64,000 bases of DNA from Bacillota bacterium (lineage in GTDB: Bacteria; Bacillota; Clostridia; Acetivibrionales; JANLFN01). Positions 1 to 7,448 of the stretch are shown here, in pieces. The notes below the pieces were generated by a model. That model saw only the letters and a list, made by a program, of their open reading frames with translations, had not been told where the DNA came from and searched no databases. The stretch lies in NCBI GenBank assembly GCA_023397675.1, contig JAEWTV010000139.1, forward strand, positions 223,781-287,780. The letters run 5' to 3'. The position numbers were made by a program, and so were the translations under genes. Every line of letters begins with the position of its first letter. The first letter of the stretch is position 1.

Positions 1-1
1 A

Positions 2-361
2 TGGTTTGGGTTTGTGGTATGTATGGGAGCTGCCATGATTCAATCCGTTTCAGATAAACAAATGGACTTTTTTAAAAAGCGTAGCAGTTCTTATGGTAAT
101 TACATAGATGAAGGTTTGTGGTGTTACTCAAGGCACCCAAATTATTTCGGCGAAATATCTTTCTGGTGGGGAATATGGATAATACAAATGGGCATAGCAC
201 CTGAACATTGGGAAACAATTCTCGGACCTGTTTTTATAACAATGCTTTTTGTTTTTATAAGTATTCCTATGATGGAAAAGCATATTCTGGAATCCAGGCC
301 TGGTTATAAGCAATATAGAGCCAGAGTATCCATGTTAATTCCATGGTTTAGAACAAAATAA
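2..361 (+). CDS. DUF1295 family membrane protein, C-terminal part
   Basis: The gene is cut by the window edge; the frame is open from base 2 and 119 residues are visible. The end carries the SRHPNYFGE motif and a hydrophobic WWGIW stretch, then a second hydrophobic helix and a basic RPGYKQYRARVSMLIPWF tail. This is the typical C-terminus of DUF1295 proteins, which resemble steroid 5-alpha-reductases and isoprenylcysteine methyltransferases and sit in the membrane. The substrate is unknown. A hairpin terminator follows the stop directly, so this is the last gene of its transcript. Confidence 0.8.
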   Translation, partial: WFGFVVCMGAAMIQSVSDKQMDFFKKRSSSYGNYIDEGLWCYSRHPNYFGEISFWWGIWIIQMGIAPEHWETILGPVFITMLFVFISIPMMEKHILESRPGYKQYRARVSMLIPWFRTK

Positions 362-390
362 AACTCAAGGATTGCTCCTTGAGTTTTTTG
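361..390. terminator. Bidirectional rho-independent terminator
   Basis: The arms AACTCAAGGA and TCCTTGAGTT close on a TTGC loop and are followed by TTTTTT. The reverse strand also ends in a T-rich run, so the hairpin can serve both the DUF1295 gene and the converging leftward ABC operon. Confidence 0.9.
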
Positions 391-421
391 ATACAAATCT
401 AAAAACCTTCCAGGTGTAAAA

Positions 422-1222
422 TCAGCTTCCTGTCCCCGAATACCTTCTTGCACCCCGCATCCAAACAAAATAAGCAAGTGTGAAAAAGGCTATTCCGACA
501 ACAGGTGAAAGAAAGGCTGTTACTGATGTGGCGTTCGGTCTTAAAAATAACTGGCTGGGATAAAAAGCTATAAACCCTACAGGAATTACTATACTGAATA
601 CTAATTTAAAAACAGTATTGAATATTGTCATCGGGTACTTTGCATAATCCTTGAAATTATACATAAAGACAAGGACGGATGTTGAATTTGTGATCCAAAA
701 GGCGGATGCGGATGCAAGTACCATTATTCCTATCATTACAAGTGAAGCTCCTATTAAAGCAAGTATCAGAAGGAGTATGTTTACAACAGTAAGGGGAACT
801 CCTAGCTTTACCCAACCGTAAGTAAATGTCAAAATTCCGAATAGCATCTGACTTAAGCCCTTCATATCAAACACATCAGATATGTAATAAAAGAAAATAT
901 TTATTGGCCTGAAGCAGTATTTTATAAAATCACCTGTCAAAGTGTAATTACTTATGTTCCATATATTATCGAAAAATACCTGCGATGGCGTCACTGCAAG
1001 CAGTGAAAAGCCATAAAGGAATATCATTTCATTATAGCTCCATCCCTTTATATCCGGAATGGATTTGAAAAGCAGCCAGAATGAAAGTAAACCTGAAAGG
1101 TTTGTTGCAATCATTCCAATAGAGCTTACGTAAAAATCAGTCCTGTATTGCATTTTGGATTTTATATCCTGTGCAATTATTTTAAAATACAGTTTTGTAT
1201 AATATCTTAAACCTAGTTTCAT
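422..1222 (-). CDS. ABC-2 family transporter permease (DUF990 type)
   Basis: A 266-residue protein with about six hydrophobic segments, matching the ABC-2 permease family often called DUF990 (PF06182). It is the distal gene of a leftward operon with a second permease of the same family and an ATPase, so the two permeases probably form a heterodimeric exporter channel. Its ribosome binding site GGAGGT lies inside the last codons of the upstream permease gene, only 6 bases separate the two frames, and translation is probably coupled. The cargo cannot be told from sequence. Confidence 0.85.
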   Translation of the reverse strand: MKLGLRYYTKLYFKIIAQDIKSKMQYRTDFYVSSIGMIATNLSGLLSFWLLFKSIPDIKGWSYNEMIFLYGFSLLAVTPSQVFFDNIWNISNYTLTGDFIKYCFRPINIFFYYISDVFDMKGLSQMLFGILTFTYGWVKLGVPLTVVNILLLILALIGASLVMIGIMVLASASAFWITNSTSVLVFMYNFKDYAKYPMTIFNTVFKLVFSIVIPVGFIAFYPSQLFLRPNATSVTAFLSPVVGIAFFTLAYFVWMRGARRYSGTGS

Positions 1223-1228
1223 ACCTCA

Positions 1229-2023
1229 CTAACCTCCATTTACAGTAATTAATTTTGATGCCTTTTTAAATACAAGCCTGCTTGCACCAAGCAGCAGCAC
1301 TGCCCATATGGCTTGTATTCCGATAAATTCGAGGTAATCAGTAACCTGAAGGCTCTTATTGGTGAGAATTTGAAGCGGCAGATTGTAAATTGCCTGGAAT
1401 GGCAGCAGTTCAATTATATGTCTCAATGTTTCAGGGAAAAACGGCAGAGGAACTACCGAGCCTGACAGCAGGAGTACAATAATATCCTTGGTAGTGCTTA
1501 TTCCCCATATAGATTCTGTATAGAAGGATACTGAACCTATAATAAAATCTATACTGTTATTTATCAGGTAAGCAATGATAATTGCGACAATGAAGAAAAG
1601 TATATTAATCCCAAGTGCAACTCCGCCATTGAATATGAATACTATTAATACAAATGAAGGAATAAATATTACTACGAAATTGCTTATGACAAAACCAAGG
1701 TTGTCAAATATCTTATAGATTTGGTAATCAAGCGGTCTTAAAAGCTGGAGTATAATATTGCCATTAAGCATCGCTCGGGACATATCCCAGTCACCCCAGG
1801 TTTTTAATAATGTAGACATTGATGCTGCTAGTGTAAGATACATAAATGTATCGTTAAAACTCATTCCATTGATGTTTTTTGTTGAATTACCGAATATGGC
1901 CATCCATAAAAAATAGATTAAAGTTATAAATAGGATGTTACCTAAAAATGTAAACAGGTAATGTCCTCTGAAATTTACGCTATCCAAAAGGGCGCCCCTG
2001 CAAAGCCCCCAATATCTTTTCAT
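1229..2023 (-). CDS. ABC-2 family transporter permease (DUF990 type)
   Basis: A 264-residue polytopic membrane protein of the same family as its downstream neighbour, with about six hydrophobic helices. GGGGGA stands 9 bases before the ATG. It lies between the ATPase gene and the second permease gene, an arrangement typical of ATPase plus two DUF990-type permeases in Firmicutes. These systems are annotated as exporters, but their substrates are generally unknown. The gene forms one transcription unit with its neighbours. Confidence 0.85.
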   Translation of the reverse strand: MKRYWGLCRGALLDSVNFRGHYLFTFLGNILFITLIYFLWMAIFGNSTKNINGMSFNDTFMYLTLAASMSTLLKTWGDWDMSRAMLNGNIILQLLRPLDYQIYKIFDNLGFVISNFVVIFIPSFVLIVFIFNGGVALGINILFFIVAIIIAYLINNSIDFIIGSVSFYTESIWGISTTKDIIVLLLSGSVVPLPFFPETLRHIIELLPFQAIYNLPLQILTNKSLQVTDYLEFIGIQAIWAVLLLGASRLVFKKASKLITVNGG

Positions 2024-2076
2024 TTTTAACCATCCCCCAGGTTGATTATTTTTTATTCATCTCTGAATTAACTATT

Positions 2077-3129
2077 TTAGGTAGCATTAGCTGCGAGAGC
2101 ATTTTCCGCTGCTTTTCCGCCTTCATAAATTCTTTTGATAATACTTTCAGCTTCTACCTCTTCAATTTTTACGTCTTTTACAGGCAAAGCTTTCATAGTG
2201 TAGTTCAATACATCTGTTAGAGGTATTCTGTCCTGGTCTACAGATATACTCATCCAATCCTCTTCACTATTACTAAGTGATATTGCTTTTTTATCATTGA
2301 ATTGAGTAAATATTATATCTGAGTATTTGCTGAATGCATCATCGCCAAGGTTTTCAATACTTACCTTGAGAGTTCTGTAGGAACCAAACATGTCCTTAAG
2401 TTTGTCAAACTGGTTGTCAAATATTATTTTACCTTTATCTATTATTACAATTCTTTGGCATAAGGCTTCAACGTCTCCCATGTCGTGTGTTGTAAGTATA
2501 ACTGTAGTTTTTTTGCGGGTATTCAGTTCCTTTATAAGCATCCTTATTTTACTCTTGATTGAAACATCAAGCCCAATAGTAGGCTCATCAAGGAATATTA
2601 CCTTTGGATTGTGCAGGAAAGCTGCAAGTATATCGCAAAGAGTCCTCTGACCCAATGACATTTGCCTGACGGGCTTGGAATATAAAGCACTGATGTTAAC
2701 AAGACTGTCAAAGAGCTCAAGGTTTTCGTTAAATGTTTTATCGTCAATTTTATATATCTGTTTCAGGATTTTGAAGGATTCAATAACCGGTAAAGCCCAC
2801 CACAGCTGTGTTCTTTGGCCAAAAACAACTCCTATATTCTGTGCATTAAGCTTTCTGTTCTTATACGGAACATTCCCGTTTACAATCAATGATCCGCCGG
2901 ACGGTTCCAAAACGCCGGTCATCATTTTGATTGTTGTAGATTTGCCAGCTCCATTTGGCCCCAGATAACCAACAATTTCACCTTCGCTGATATTCATTGA
3001 TATTTGATCTACAGCCTTGATGTATTTATAATCTCTTGAAAAGAGATCTTTGACCGCACCTTTCAAACCTTCATGCCTGTTAAGAACTTTAAAGGTTTTT
3101 TCAAGTTCTTTAATTTCAATAATATTCAT
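2077..3129 (-). CDS. ABC transporter ATP-binding protein
   Basis: A 350-residue ATPase with Walker A GPNGAGKST (about 57-65), the signature MSLGQR (157-162), Walker B VIFLDEP (177-183) and the switch histidine in TTHD (near 215). The LSLGQR-like signature instead of LSGGQ is usual for the ATPases that pair with DUF990-type permeases. A C-terminal domain of about 110 residues follows the nucleotide-binding domain. It is the first gene of the leftward operon; AAGGGGGG precedes the ATG. It should energise export by the two permeases encoded downstream. Confidence 0.92.
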   Translation of the reverse strand: MNIIEIKELEKTFKVLNRHEGLKGAVKDLFSRDYKYIKAVDQISMNISEGEIVGYLGPNGAGKSTTIKMMTGVLEPSGGSLIVNGNVPYKNRKLNAQNIGVVFGQRTQLWWALPVIESFKILKQIYKIDDKTFNENLELFDSLVNISALYSKPVRQMSLGQRTLCDILAAFLHNPKVIFLDEPTIGLDVSIKSKIRMLIKELNTRKKTTVILTTHDMGDVEALCQRIVIIDKGKIIFDNQFDKLKDMFGSYRTLKVSIENLGDDAFSKYSDIIFTQFNDKKAISLSNSEEDWMSISVDQDRIPLTDVLNYTMKALPVKDVKIEEVEAESIIKRIYEGGKAAENALAANAT

Positions 3130-3357
3130 TTTTTTACCCCCCTTGATACTGCATACACAACTATAAATATAAAGTAAATTTTACCAAACAAGTGTTCTTA
3201 ACGCAACAGGAATTTATATAATATGTTTCCATTTGGTTAATTGTATAATTAATACCCAAGTTATAATTACGTATATATGCTTTTTAACAGGTTAACACTC
3301 GTGGGTTATTATATCTAGTGTTTTTTGAAAAATGATTTTAAAAAGTATAAAACTGTA
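3130..3357. other. Divergent intergenic region between ABC operon and padR
   Basis: This AT-rich spacer separates the leftward ABC operon from the rightward padR operon. I find no open frame with a ribosome binding site. It must hold the leftward promoter; several AT-rich -10-like strings occur, but none pairs with a convincing -35 box, so I do not place it. Confidence 0.5.
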
Positions 3358-3415
3358 TTGACACATATATCACATCACGATATAATAAAAACGGTTTATA
3401 TCACGTTGCGATATA
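3358..3415 (+). promoter_or_regulatory. padR operon promoter with two palindromic operators
   Basis: TTGACA at 3358-3363 and TATAAT at 3381-3386 are separated by 17 bases, a full consensus sigma-A promoter. Two 18-base sites of the form ATATCAC-N4-CGATATA lie at 3367-3384 and 3398-3415. The first fills the spacer and enters the -10 box, the second covers the start region. Their starts are 31 bases apart, about three helical turns, so two dimers would bind the same face. Since padR is the first gene, autorepression is the natural reading. Confidence 0.8.
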
Positions 3416-3444
3416 TCAAGCAATGATACATAAGGATATTGCTT

Positions 3445-3765
3445 ATGAATATTAAAGATTTTATACCAATGAGTGAAACTGCATATTATATACTTTTGTC
3501 GCTGGTTATTGAACGCCATGGTTATGGCGTAATGCAATATGTTTCAAGCCTTACTGACGGGCGTATCAATCTTGGAGCAGGTACCCTGTATGGAACGTTA
3601 TCCAAACTGGAAAAAGCAAATCTTGTAATGATTACAGGAGAAGAAAACAAACGCAAATATTATAAAATCACTAAACTTGGTGAAGACGTACTAAAATCAG
3701 AAATTGAACGTATTGGAGAACTCCATACAAATGGCAGGAGGGTATTTGGCAATGAAGGAAAATAG
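3445..3765 (+). CDS. PadR family transcriptional regulator
   Basis: A 106-residue winged-helix protein of the PadR family. The N-terminal part MSETAYYILLSL and the later GAGTLYGTLSKLE followed by KYYKIT are characteristic. ATG 3445 is chosen because AAGGA lies 8 bases before it; a TTG two codons upstream is less well placed. It probably binds the twin operators upstream and represses its own operon with the DUF2812 and NatAB-like genes. PadR repressors of this size usually respond to a small hydrophobic or antimicrobial compound. The inducer is not evident. Confidence 0.9.
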   Translation: MNIKDFIPMSETAYYILLSLVIERHGYGVMQYVSSLTDGRINLGAGTLYGTLSKLEKANLVMITGEENKRKYYKITKLGEDVLKSEIERIGELHTNGRRVFGNEGK

Positions 3766-4345
3766 AAAATATGTCAGAAGGTCCTTCTATGTACATCAAC
3801 ATGAGAAGGAAGAAGAATTTCTTTCAAAGATGTCAAGGGATGGTTATCATTTTAAGAAGCTTTATAGGGGAATACCTACGAAATATGAATTTGAAAAAGG
3901 AGAAAGAACAGAATACATATATCAGATTGACTATATAACCAAAAAAGAAGATACTGAGGATTATCACCAACTGTTTAAAGACGCCGGATGGGAAGAGATT
4001 TTTTCCTGGTGGGCTCCTGGCGGCACATGGTACTATTTCCGCAAGATTGCTGTTAATGGAAATGAGGAAAGAATTTACACGGATTATGAATCAAAGTATA
4101 ATTTGTACAATAAGCTTCTTAGGGTGTTCGGACCATTAATTATAATATCACTTTTAATAGAATTGAATGCTTTAAGAGTATCAATATGGGATTTCAGGCA
4201 TGCTTCCGATAATTTTGCTGAAAGCTTGCTCAACATTTTTATGATTGTTTTTTTTGCGGGAGTCATTATAATGATTGGATATTGGATGGTTGGGCTAATA
4301 AATGAAAGAAATAAAATTAAAAATAAATTGAATCGAAAATTATAA
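3752..4345 (+). CDS. DUF2812 domain membrane protein
   Basis: A 197-residue protein with an N-terminal soluble DUF2812 domain (EFLSKMSRDGYHF, GWEEIFSWWAPGGTWYYF) and two hydrophobic helices at the C-terminus. The ATG at 3752 follows AGGAGGG (3736-3742) that lies inside padR, and the two frames overlap by 14 bases, so translation is coupled. DUF2812 proteins are often encoded beside PadR regulators, which suggests a membrane sensor or partner for the regulator. Molecular function is unknown. Confidence 0.85.
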   Translation: MKENRKYVRRSFYVHQHEKEEEFLSKMSRDGYHFKKLYRGIPTKYEFEKGERTEYIYQIDYITKKEDTEDYHQLFKDAGWEEIFSWWAPGGTWYYFRKIAVNGNEERIYTDYESKYNLYNKLLRVFGPLIIISLLIELNALRVSIWDFRHASDNFAESLLNIFMIVFFAGVIIMIGYWMVGLINERNKIKNKLNRKL

Positions 4346-4359
4346 GGAGGGCGAAGTAA

Positions 4360-5085
4360 GTGCTTAAGGTAAAAAACCTTACAAAAAAGTTCGGTGACTT
4401 GACTGCTGTTGATAACATCAGCTTTGAAGTCGGCGAAGGAGAAGTATTTGGTCTGCTTGGTGAAAATGGAGCAGGTAAAACAACAACTTTGAGAATGCTT
4501 GCAACAATGCTGAAACCCTTTTCGGGCACTGCGGAAATGAACGGATTTGACATTAACGCACAACCTGAAAAAGTAAGAGGGTCCATAGGTATTCTGTTCG
4601 GAGGCGAAAGTGGGCTGTATGACAGGCTTACTGCTTATGAAAACATAACATATTATGCAGAACTTAATGATATGAGTAAAGAGGATATAAAAAAGCGTCT
4701 CGAATATCTTACTGAAGTTTTTGAAATGGGCGAATATATTCACAAAAGGGCAGGCAAGTTCTCAAAGGGAATGAAACAGAAAGTTGCGTTTGCAAGATCA
4801 ATAGTACATAACCCTGATATAATGCTTTTTGATGAGCCTACTTCAGGCCTTGACGTAACTGCAATAAGGGATGTACATGAGTTTATACTTGAATGCAAGA
4901 AGCAAAATAAAACAATAGTATTTTCGAGTCATACAATGAGCGAAGTAGAAAAATTGTGCGACAGAATTGCAATTATACATAAAGGTAAAATGGTTGCCAT
5001 CGGGACCATTGATGAGCTTAAACAAAAACATGGATGCGAAAGCCTTGAGGATGTATTCGTAAGATTGGTAGGTGATAACAAATGA
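4360..5085 (+). CDS. natA: ABC transporter ATP-binding protein, NatA-like
   Basis: A 241-residue ATPase with Walker A GENGAGKT (34-41), signature FSKGMKQ (134-140) and Walker B LFDEP (156-160). The stretch ILFGGESGLYDRLTAYENI is typical of NatA, the ATPase of the NatAB sodium exporter. The start is GTG 4360 after TAAGGAGGG. It overlaps the permease gene through ATGA. NatAB of Bacillus subtilis extrudes Na+; other members of the family export drugs or peptides, so the substrate is inferred. PadR control favours stress-induced expression. Confidence 0.85.
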   Translation: MLKVKNLTKKFGDLTAVDNISFEVGEGEVFGLLGENGAGKTTTLRMLATMLKPFSGTAEMNGFDINAQPEKVRGSIGILFGGESGLYDRLTAYENITYYAELNDMSKEDIKKRLEYLTEVFEMGEYIHKRAGKFSKGMKQKVAFARSIVHNPDIMLFDEPTSGLDVTAIRDVHEFILECKKQNKTIVFSSHTMSEVEKLCDRIAIIHKGKMVAIGTIDELKQKHGCESLEDVFVRLVGDNK

Positions 5086-6290
5086 ATTTCAAACATGTAA
5101 TGATTGTATTTAAAAAAGAAATCAGGGATATGATCCGTGATAAGAAGACTATAATATCAAGTTTTATTGTCCCGCTTATACTTATACCTATAATAATGCT
5201 TCTGATGGGCGGCGGCGCACAGAAAATGCAAAAGGATTTGACTGAAAATGTATCCATAGCTTTGGCTCAGAATTCCAATACTGATGATATCAAAAAATTG
5301 GTTCAGGACAGGATAGTAAGTAATAATAAAAATATAAAACTTATAAATGCAGAAAATGATATTGAATCAGTAAGAAAAGAAAAAGTCAGTATTGTACTTG
5401 AGTTTGACAAGGATTATGCTGCCAAGCTTAAAGAAAACAAACCTTTTGCAATAAAAATACTTTATGATAATTCCAAGTCAAAGTCTCAGGCTGCTGTTTC
5501 AATTGTTAAGGAAGCTATAGAGAAGTTTAATCAGAGTATAGTTACTGACAGGATTACTGCTATGGGAATAAGTAAAGATTTACTTAAGCCATCAACAGTA
5601 GAAGAACAGGATGTTGCAGACAAAAACAAGTCAAATAATTCTATGCTTATTATGATTCTTCCTATGATGCTGGGAATACTTATAGCTGTAGGCGGTACGG
5701 CAGCTGCAACAGACCTTGTAGCTGGTGAAAAGGAAAGAAATACATTTGAACCGCTTCTTACAACCAGGCCAGGAAGACTGTCAATACTTATGGGTAAATA
5801 CCTTACTCTTAACATGTTTGCGCTAATGAGCATTGTCTCAACCGGTTTGGGATTTGTATTGGCTTATATGGTTAATCCTAATTCAATAACAATGGGTTCA
5901 GGCGGTGGCGGTTTCTATATGCCTCCTCTGGCAGCAGTTCTTGTAGTAGTTGTTATGATACTTATGGGCATGACTTTCTCGGGTATACAAATTTCATTAA
6001 GTACATTTGCAAGATCCTTTAAGGAAGCCCAGACTTATTTGTCTTTCCTTTTAATAATCTCAATGATTCCTGCATATGCAACCATGTTTATACAGCCTAA
6101 TGAAATACAGACATACATGTTTGGTGTGCCTATACTCAATACTATATGTTCCTTCAAAATGGTTTTAGGAGGGAATATAGATTACCTTAAACTCGGGATA
6201 GCTATTGCTTCATCGGCTATATATGTTGTAATAACTCTGGCACTTGCTGTATCAATGTTCAAAAAGGAAAAGGTATTATTCAGGAGCTAA
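5082..6290 (+). CDS. natB: ABC-2 permease, NatB-like
   Basis: A 402-residue membrane protein that overlaps natA by four bases. One hydrophobic helix near residues 22-42 is followed by a long extracytoplasmic domain (to about 195) and a C-terminal block of five or so helices, the layout of NatB and other type-2 exporters. The motif ATDLVAGEKERNTFEPLL, in the cytoplasmic loop, is characteristic of the NatB/CcmB-like group. It should form the channel powered by the preceding ATPase. It is the last gene of the PadR operon. Confidence 0.87.
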   Translation: MNFKHVMIVFKKEIRDMIRDKKTIISSFIVPLILIPIIMLLMGGGAQKMQKDLTENVSIALAQNSNTDDIKKLVQDRIVSNNKNIKLINAENDIESVRKEKVSIVLEFDKDYAAKLKENKPFAIKILYDNSKSKSQAAVSIVKEAIEKFNQSIVTDRITAMGISKDLLKPSTVEEQDVADKNKSNNSMLIMILPMMLGILIAVGGTAAATDLVAGEKERNTFEPLLTTRPGRLSILMGKYLTLNMFALMSIVSTGLGFVLAYMVNPNSITMGSGGGGFYMPPLAAVLVVVVMILMGMTFSGIQISLSTFARSFKEAQTYLSFLLIISMIPAYATMFIQPNEIQTYMFGVPILNTICSFKMVLGGNIDYLKLGIAIASSAIYVVITLALAVSMFKKEKVLFRS

Positions 6291-6313
6291 TGAATTTAAA
6301 ATAAACATAACTA

Positions 6314-6342
6314 TTGCTTATTCTGTAAATTCATGATATAAT
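6314..6342 (+). promoter_or_regulatory. Promoter of the zinc-ribbon gene
   Basis: TTGCTT at 6314-6319 and a perfect TATAAT at 6337-6342 are separated by 17 bases. The transcript would carry a leader of about 110 bases before the AAGGAGG site of the zinc-ribbon gene. Confidence 0.65.
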
Positions 6343-6461
6343 AACCAAACCAGTAACTATATATTAAAGGATTCATTTTCCGAATACAACTCTCTTTAAT
6401 TTTAGTGGAGCGGGAATTTAGGAATTATATGATCCAAATAAAATTAAGGAGGTATATAGAG

Positions 6462-6665
6462 ATGGCAGATAAAACTTTAACTTGCAAGGATTGCGGTAAT
6501 GAATTTATTTTCACTGAAGGCGAACAGGCTTTCTACAAGGAAAAGGGATTCGAAAATGAACCACAGAGATGTCCTGACTGCAGAAGAGCAAAGAAGCAGC
6601 AGAGAAACAACTTTGGTGGCGGAAACCGTGGCGGCGGAAACCGTGGCGGCGGCAACAGGTGGTAA
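6462..6665 (+). CDS. Small zinc-ribbon protein with GGGNR repeats
   Basis: A 67-residue protein with a zinc ribbon formed by CKDC (C8, C11) and CPDC (C37, C40), and a tail with three GGGNR repeats rich in glycine and arginine. AAGGAGG stands 7 bases before the ATG. It matches the small probable-zinc-ribbon family (PF13451) common in Clostridia. The basic RGG-like tail suggests binding of nucleic acid, but that is inference. Own promoter and terminator make it a single-gene unit, and a long leader suggests post-transcriptional control. Confidence 0.85.
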   Translation: MADKTLTCKDCGNEFIFTEGEQAFYKEKGFENEPQRCPDCRRAKKQQRNNFGGGNRGGGNRGGGNRW

Positions 6666-6677
6666 GATAAAGCAGAT

Positions 6678-6712
6678 AAGGCTTTTAGGAAAATTCCTAA
6701 AAGCCTTTTTTA
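6678..6712 (+). terminator. Terminator after the zinc-ribbon gene
   Basis: The arms AAGGCTTTTAGGAA and TTCCTAAAAGCCTT form a long stem with a two-base loop, followed by a T-run. Confidence 0.92.
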
Positions 6713-6714
6713 TT

Positions 6715-6960
6715 ACCATTCCCGCTTTTCACCGACGTAAAGCGGGGCAAAAGTCGCCGCTCGCCGCGGAGGCTTAAAAGAACGGGCGCAACGGATTCCG
6801 TGACAGAACTTCCAAGCCTACATACATACTTTTGCCCGGCCAGCTCCAATGACTTCCTGTCATACCCGCTTGAATCCGTCATCCATGACGAATTCGCCAG
6901 ACCTTAATAAATGCAGGCAGGAATTTCTAGTGACTCCACCAAGCGCCTTCAGGGCTAAGA
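6715..6960 (+). ncRNA. Candidate large structured RNA (raiA-like, unconfirmed)
   Basis: This GC-rich stretch in an AT-rich genome has no convincing reading frame but many paired segments. CCCGCTTT (6721-6728) pairs with AAAGCGGG (6739-6746). GGGCAAAAGT (6745-6754) is the exact complement of ACTTTTGCCC (6828-6837). AGGCTT (6770-6775) pairs with AAGCCT (6814-6819). ATGAC/GTCAT form a hairpin at 6849-6863, and GAAT-CGTCA/TGACG-ATTC one at 6872-6895. ACGGATTC (6791-6798) could reach GAATCCGT (6872-6879) as a long-range pairing. The size and the nested plus long-range pairing recall the clostridial raiA RNA class, but I cannot confirm family or strand from sequence alone. Confidence 0.6.
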
Positions 6961-7008
6961 TAACGGGAAGCTATATTCTTGATTTTGCTAAAAATGAAAG
7001 GGAGTTTT

Positions 7009-7240
7009 ATGAAAAAAAGTCATAAATGAGTGGGACCCTATAAGTTTATTTCCTTACTCTCCAAAGGATGAATATGAAATTGAAATAAAATTAGTTTTAA
7101 ACTTGCTAAATGAATCAGAAGATATACAATTTTTAGCTAATGGAATAAAGAATATTTTTACCATTAGATTTGGCGATGATGTTTTTTTAAAAGACATAGC
7201 CGAGTGTACATATATAGCAAAGAAAATAATAGAAGAGTAA
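7009..7240 (+). pseudogene. DUF1871 gene broken by a frameshift in a poly-A run
   Basis: An ATG at 7009 follows AAGGGAG at the right distance but meets a stop after six codons. If one A is removed from the run of seven at 7012-7018, the frame continues to a stop at 7238-7240 and encodes about 76 residues beginning MKKVINEWDPISLF, which fit the small DUF1871 family (YugE-like). The downstream frame, KDEYEIEIKLVL to IAKKIIEE, is intact. It could be a recent pseudogene, a phase-variable or slippage-read gene, or a base-calling error in a homopolymer. Function of DUF1871 is unknown. Confidence 0.7.
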
Positions 7241-7297
7241 ATGTTTTAACGCAATTCAAACCTAAATTAAAATAATAGCCGTATTCCGCACAAAAAT

Positions 7298-7334
7298 AAA
7301 GGGCATTCACGTTTTACATGAATCCCCTTTTATT
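7298..7334 (+). terminator. Terminator upstream of the helicase gene
   Basis: AAAGGG-ATTCA pairs with TGAAT-CCCTTT around a nine-base loop, with one mismatch, followed by TTATT. It would end transcripts from the DUF1871 region. Confidence 0.6.
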
Positions 7335-7448
7335 GTATAATTAATAAATGCGCATAAAAAACCAATTTAATAAAATGATTACATAATAATTATATCATCC
7401 TTAGGTTTTATGTGTCAAGGGTTTTTAAATAAAAAAAGGAGTGTGCTT

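Noticed and set aside
2390..2968. Plus-strand frames inside the first ABC ATPase gene
   Set aside because: They are antisense to a clear ATPase with all motifs and have no ribosome binding sites or family resemblance.
6697..6882. Minus-strand 61-codon open frame across the hairpin region
   Set aside because: It lacks a ribosome binding site, runs through several perfect stems and overlaps a terminator; the reading frame is best explained by GC-rich structured RNA rather than a protein.
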